Positions 23,395-25,925 of a DNA stretch of 25,925 bases are shown here, piece after piece (within the stretch, counting starts at the first letter, position 1; every line of letters begins with the position of its first letter). Below the pieces are notes generated by a model. The model did no database searches. It was not told where the DNA came from and worked only from the letters and a program-made list of their open reading frames with translations. Made by a program: the position numbers and the translations under genes. The stretch comes from Flavobacterium sp. UBA6195 (GTDB taxonomy: Bacteria; Bacteroidota; Bacteroidia; Flavobacteriales; Flavobacteriaceae): positions 1-25,925 of the forward strand of contig NZ_DITB01000057.1 in assembly GCF_002422095.1 (NCBI RefSeq), in the 5' to 3' direction.

Positions 23395-24150
23395 TTATTT
23401 GATTAAACCCATAGCAAGTAATTCAACATCTTTACGCATAAAGAATTTAACTACACTGCCTTCATTTTTTCTCACGTTGATATTTACAATACCTTTCAAT
23501 GGTAATTGAATAAAACCAACAAAATTTGGTAAAACTTTACCGTCATTACGAACGTATGCAACTGGGTCAATGTCTTGTGAAATTGCTCTAATTTCACGCA
23601 TTGAATGTTTAGTTACTACTCCGTTATCGTGTGTAAAATTTAATTCTGTAATAGTTGCATCATCATCGATAATAGCAATATCAAAATTTCTTACATTGAC
23701 ATCGTAGTTTGTTTGTTCGTCCGCAATGCTTTTTTCTTCATACATGTAGACATCATCAGAAGTAACTGGACTTTCAATACCGTCAAAAATGTATTTTTTC
23801 ATAGGGTTAAGATTTTTCAAAGCAAGTTTTAACTTGTCATTTGGACCCATAACTAATGCTCCCATTTCAGTTAATTCAATAACTGCAACTGTTTTGAAGC
23901 TTTCAGGATTTGTAGCAGGAAAAGAACCAATAGCGTCATCTCCGAAAGTTGAAGCTAATAGGAATCTTTTTAAACTTACAAAACCCTGTGTGATTTCAAG
24001 ATTAGAACCGCCGTTTCTTTCGACTTGAATACTAATCAATTCGTCGCCGATTTCGTCTACGGTCTTATCAGAAAAGAAAGCTAAACTTTCAATCCCTTTT
24101 TGTAATTCCGCTTTAGCATCTGCAACGCCTGTGGTTTCAATAATGTTCAT
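23395..24150 (-). CDS. Candidate major capsid protein, 251 aa
   Basis: The largest soluble protein of the structural unit: 251 residues, no signal peptide, no membrane span and no Cys, with many alternating beta-type segments (KTVAVIELTEMGALVM, KLKLALKNLNPMKKYIFDGIE, GFIQLPLKGIVNINVRKN, SVVKFFMRKDVELLAMGLI). It is first after a terminator with a possible promoter (CACATTTG read on the -, 24190-24183), as expected for a highly expressed gene. A jelly-roll capsid protein is my best guess by size, composition and position. It would be small for a double jelly roll. An alternative is another structural or DNA-binding protein. Confidence 0.5.
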   Translation of the reverse strand: MNIIETTGVADAKAELQKGIESLAFFSDKTVDEIGDELISIQVERNGGSNLEITQGFVSLKRFLLASTFGDDAIGSFPATNPESFKTVAVIELTEMGALVMGPNDKLKLALKNLNPMKKYIFDGIESPVTSDDVYMYEEKSIADEQTNYDVNVRNFDIAIIDDDATITELNFTHDNGVVTKHSMREIRAISQDIDPVAYVRNDGKVLPNFVGFIQLPLKGIVNINVRKNEGSVVKFFMRKDVELLAMGLIK

Positions 24151-24190
24151 ACTATTTTTTATTTAATTAAAAATTTATAAGGCAAATGTG

Positions 24191-24229
24191 AGAAATGAAA
24201 AAAGGCACAATTATTGAATTGTACCTTTT
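24191..24229 (-). terminator. Terminator between early and structural units
   Basis: AAAAGG (24200-24205) and ACAATT (24207-24212) pair with AATTGT (24217-24222) and CCTTTT (24224-24229), one mismatch. Read on the - strand the stem is followed by TTCATTTCT. It separates the 55-aa gene from the candidate capsid gene. Confidence 0.75.
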
Positions 24230-24260
24230 ATGTAGTATTTTTGTATAGAATATGTAGTAT

Positions 24261-24428
24261 TTATGCTATTTTGAAATACTTTTTAAAATGACAAAATAGG
24301 ACTTTTGGAGCGCCAGTACTTTGTTTAATATCTTGTAAGTACTTTTTTGCGGTTCTGTCATCTGTAACGTCTAACAAAGTCTTAATGTCTTTGTATGTTA
24401 AAATTCTAAATTCTGAAATTGTTGCCAT
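24261..24428 (-). CDS. Small possible helix-turn-helix protein, 55 aa
   Basis: MATISEFRILTYKDIKTLLD, then VTDDRTAKKYLQDIKQSTG and a basic aromatic tail (HFKKYFKIA). The order helix, short turn, helix containing DDRTAKKYLQDIK is like the DNA-binding part of small excisionase or MerR-type proteins. It has a good start, lies downstream of rep and directly before a terminator. A regulator or Xer accessory (directionality) factor is plausible by context; unproven. Confidence 0.65.
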   Translation of the reverse strand: MATISEFRILTYKDIKTLLDVTDDRTAKKYLQDIKQSTGAPKVLFCHFKKYFKIA

Positions 24429-24450
24429 AACATGGAAGTTTTTAGGTTAG

Positions 24451-24476
24451 AATAGAGGGGGTGCGACCCCTCTATT
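24451..24476. other. GC-rich hairpin with GGTGCGAC motif
   Basis: AATAGAGGGG (24451-24460) pairs perfectly with CCCCTCTATT (24467-24476) around loop GTGCGA, and includes GGTGCGAC (24460-24467), the same 8 bases found in the two repeats near the left end. It stands between two small genes. A T-containing stretch follows on the + strand (TTGTTTT), so a + strand terminator is possible; a replication signal is the alternative. Confidence 0.6.
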
Positions 24477-24480
24477 TGTT

Positions 24481-24660
24481 TTAAAAAATTAATAATTGTC
24501 CGTTGTTTTCTATTCGTGGTTCTTTTACTGGAAATTCTTTGTTTTTGAATGTTAGTTCTTGACCGTTAGAAAGGACATAAACATAATCAGTAATTTTTTG
24601 GGATTTTGCGGAATGACTTACAATTAAACCCCTGTCTTTTTTTGCTTTTTTTGTACTCAT
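24481..24660 (-). CDS. Small uncharacterised early protein, 59 aa
   Basis: A basic start MSTKKAKKDRGLIVSHSAKS is followed by beta-type segments (KITDYVYVLSNGQELTF) and a short tail EPRIENNGQLLIF. An A-rich leader precedes the ATG. It lies between rep and the 55-aa gene in the same direction. Function unknown; a single-strand-binding or regulatory role is only suggested by size and position. Confidence 0.6.
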   Translation of the reverse strand: MSTKKAKKDRGLIVSHSAKSQKITDYVYVLSNGQELTFKNKEFPVKEPRIENNGQLLIF

Positions 24661-24696
24661 TTTTTTGTGCTTTGGTTAAAGTTTTTTTTAACTGGG

Positions 24697-24719
24697 GTGG
24701 GGGTATCAGTAACCCCCAC
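24697..24719. other. GC-rich hairpin after the rep gene
   Basis: GTGGGGGT (24697-24704) and ACCCCCAC (24712-24719) form a perfect 8-bp stem with a 7-base loop, unusually GC-rich for this element. No T tract follows on either strand, so it is not a standard terminator. It lies 15 bases past the rep stop and could be a replication structure or an mRNA-stabilising hairpin. Confidence 0.5.
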
Positions 24720-24733
24720 ATTAGGAAATTTAA

Positions 24734-25861
24734 TTACCATAAATTTTGCATTTTTATGAATTGGTTAGTAATAGAATTTTGTTCTAATTGTTTTGTTAAA
24801 TATTCTGTATCGAATGTAATATCGATTAAGCTTAAAATTTTCTTTTTAGAAAGGGCTTTTTGTACTTTACAATCAAATAAAGTTAAGGGTTCTTGAAGTG
24901 TTAATTTATCTGCACCTAGTTCTACGAGTTTATGCATATAATAACTAATAATTTTGTCAGTAGGACTTAAATCAGAAGAAACTGAAAATTGCTTTTTTTC
25001 ATAATAATATTTTAGCTGAACGTTACAAATTGTAGTTAGTTCAAGTTGTGATATTGAAAGAATATCTTTTAAAGTTGATAATTGATTTTCAGGATTTACA
25101 AGTTTCTTTTTGCGTAAATTTTGTTTTACAGCATTGTTTTTTATAGTGATTTCTTTCCTAATAATATTGTCAATAGATAAACCGTAACGTAATTGAGGAA
25201 ATAAATACTTGTTATAAAAATAAGCAGAATTGGTAAGCAATTCTTCTGTTTTGTTGTAAAACTTACAGAAGGGAGAGCCAATTTTCGCAGAATCTCTATT
25301 GCTGAATTCGATACCATAATTTTTGTCATTTTTAAATGTTTCTTTACGTGGATATAGTGTAACTTCATGTTGTTTTGAAGCCTTAACCATTTTTTTGAGA
25401 TATTGTAAACTTTGTTTATATGGTTCAAAATCAAGGTTGTAATTTATACAAATGTCTATATCATTACATATAGAATTTAATGCAGTATCAAGGTCAAAAT
25501 GTATGATTTGACGAGTATTGATATAATCGACAATCATTTGTAAATTGTCAATATTGATGCCTTCAAAGTATCTACCGAATAACATTTTTGAGGTCAATGT
25601 TAAACGTATTAGTTCTGTAGTTTCTTTTTTGATTATATTTGGCGGAAATACGACACGATTAAAACGAAAATTAATGCCATTATCTTTGATTAAAATTGGC
25701 TTTGGCGGGTTTAAATCTTCGATAATTTCGCCAGTTTCAGGATAATAAACCTGATATTCTGAAATTAAACGCTCATCAATAACCTGAATTTTATCTAATG
25801 GTAGATAAATAGTTAAAGAATCTATTAACCCGACATTTAAGGGTATTGGGTTAAACTTCAT
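24734..25861 (-). CDS. Rolling-circle-type replication initiator
   Basis: A 375-residue protein. The pattern of plasmid Rep_trans and phage gene-II (CRI-like) initiators is visible: an acidic DIDICINYN stretch (134-142), YGIEFSNRDS (182-191) like the GSR.S strand of these families, KFYNKTEEL (200-208) like their YDK motif, and IIRKEIT (233-239) like the R.E.T strand. No classic HUH motif of microvirus VP4 is present. The enzyme would nick the double-strand origin and start rolling-circle synthesis. The C-terminal third is helical and unassigned. Its ATG lies only 33 bases inside the right attachment site, so its promoter must span or lie beyond that site. The assignment rests on motif memory, not alignment. 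Confidence 0.72.
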   Translation of the reverse strand: MKFNPIPLNVGLIDSLTIYLPLDKIQVIDERLISEYQVYYPETGEIIEDLNPPKPILIKDNGINFRFNRVVFPPNIIKKETTELIRLTLTSKMLFGRYFEGINIDNLQMIVDYINTRQIIHFDLDTALNSICNDIDICINYNLDFEPYKQSLQYLKKMVKASKQHEVTLYPRKETFKNDKNYGIEFSNRDSAKIGSPFCKFYNKTEELLTNSAYFYNKYLFPQLRYGLSIDNIIRKEITIKNNAVKQNLRKKKLVNPENQLSTLKDILSISQLELTTICNVQLKYYYEKKQFSVSSDLSPTDKIISYYMHKLVELGADKLTLQEPLTLFDCKVQKALSKKKILSLIDITFDTEYLTKQLEQNSITNQFIKMQNLW

Positions 25862-25884
25862 AACTAATTGGTTTTAAATTAGTT
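25862..25884 (-). promoter_or_regulatory. Inverted repeat over the rep translation start
   Basis: AACTAATT (25862-25869) and AATTAGTT (25877-25884) form a perfect 8-bp palindrome with a 7-base spacer directly next to the rep start codon. In the mRNA it would cover the ribosome entry site; in DNA it could be a repressor operator. No Shine-Dalgarno sequence is apparent. Confidence 0.55.
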
Positions 25885-25894
25885 GATAAAGTGT

Positions 25895-25922
25895 TTGAAC
25901 TATAATATACATTATGTAAAAT
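25895..25922 (+). repeat. Right attachment site (dif-type)
   Basis: XerC-type arm TTGAACTATAA, centre TATACA, XerD-type arm TTATGTAAAAT. The last arm matches ten of eleven bases of the E. coli dif XerD arm (TTATGTTAAAT) and is close to that of B. subtilis, as remembered. Only three bases of flank remain before the window ends. Confidence 0.85.
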
Positions 25923-25925
25923 AGA

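Larger units (their letters stand above)
19844..25922 (-). mobile_element. Xer/dif-integrated phage-like element of 6.05 kb
   Basis: The element lies between two 28-bp dif-type sites (19844-19871 and 25895-25922), 6051 bases apart. All its protein genes are on the - strand: replication initiator, two small early genes, a candidate capsid protein, small membrane proteins, a lytic transglycosylase and a secreted cargo protein. No integrase is encoded, which agrees with use of host XerC/XerD. No packaging ATPase, Zot-like protein, portal or large microvirus capsid protein is seen. It is best read as a temperate, tailless, probably ssDNA phage. The resemblance to Flavobacterium phage FLiP is in gene types (replication initiator, transglycosylase, many small membrane proteins), not in demonstrated sequence similarity. 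Confidence 0.8.

Noticed and set aside
19844..25922. Microvirus (Alpavirinae-like) prophage, which is also about 6 kb and dif-integrated in Bacteroidota
   Set aside because: No capsid protein of 500 or more residues, no VP2-like pilot protein of typical size and no HUH-type VP4 are present.
19844..25922. Filamentous phage (inovirus)
   Set aside because: No Zot-like morphogenesis ATPase is visible, and a transglycosylase and a 251-aa soluble candidate coat protein do not fit.

Overview
The window is AT-rich DNA from a member of the Bacteroidota, most likely a Flavobacterium-like Flavobacteriaceae. The evidence is the promoter style (TTG about 19-21 bases upstream of TAnnTTTG), signal peptides ending in ...FS/Q or ...SIGQ, a CzcA efflux pump fused to its outer-membrane channel, and the his gene order. 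Three blocks can be read.

Block 1 (1-7672, + strand) is a heavy-metal resistance locus. It holds the 3' part of a sensor histidine kinase, a small secreted protein, a CzcA-type RND pump fused in one chain to a TolC-like outer-membrane channel, a lipoprotein adaptor, and a small four-helix membrane protein with a His/Asp/Glu-rich tail. CTTAAG repeats and a 17-bp palindrome between the kinase and the small secreted gene are the probable response-regulator sites.

Block 2 (7680-15293, + strand) is a complete histidine operon, hisG-D-C-B-H-A-F-IE. It is preceded by an attenuator: a promoter, an 18-residue leader peptide with five consecutive His codons plus one more, and a rho-independent terminator ahead of hisG. 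Long inverted repeats sit in three gaps inside the operon. Housekeeping genes follow: a hotdog thioesterase and a DUF2461 protein on +, then a conserved small protein, a YbdG-like MscS channel, DUF3817 and a VTT/DedA-like protein on -, and a small cytosolic protein at 19382-19750 (-).

Block 3 (19844-25922) is the exciting part: a 6.05-kb element bounded by two 28-bp dif-type Xer sites that match at 25 of 28 positions with identical 6-bp centres. All its protein genes run on the - strand. In transcription order they are a rolling-circle-type replication initiator, two small genes (one a possible helix-turn-helix protein), a 251-aa soluble protein that is my candidate capsid protein, a Gln/Ala-rich single-span protein, a 67-aa one-span protein, a 71-aa protein, a 47-aa membrane protein, a lytic transglycosylase with a Cys-pair tail, a 34-aa one-span protein, a 173-aa one-span protein, a 125-aa protein, and finally a secreted 141-aa cargo protein. 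Four small genes (34, 47, 55 and 59 aa) were found by reading the gaps. Three - strand terminators divide the element into early, structural and late units, and TAATG stop/start overlaps couple several genes.

The element has no visible packaging ATPase, no tyrosine or serine integrase, no inovirus Zot-like protein and no microvirus-size capsid protein. The best reading is a temperate, tailless, probably single-stranded-DNA phage, possibly with a membrane in the virion as in Flavobacterium phage FLiP, that uses the host XerC/XerD for integration. It also carries a candidate small RNA at its left end, a repeated GGTGCGAC hairpin motif flanking the cargo gene, and a 320-base structured non-coding region that is a candidate origin or packaging region. 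The phage assignment rests on layout and motifs only; no database search was possible.
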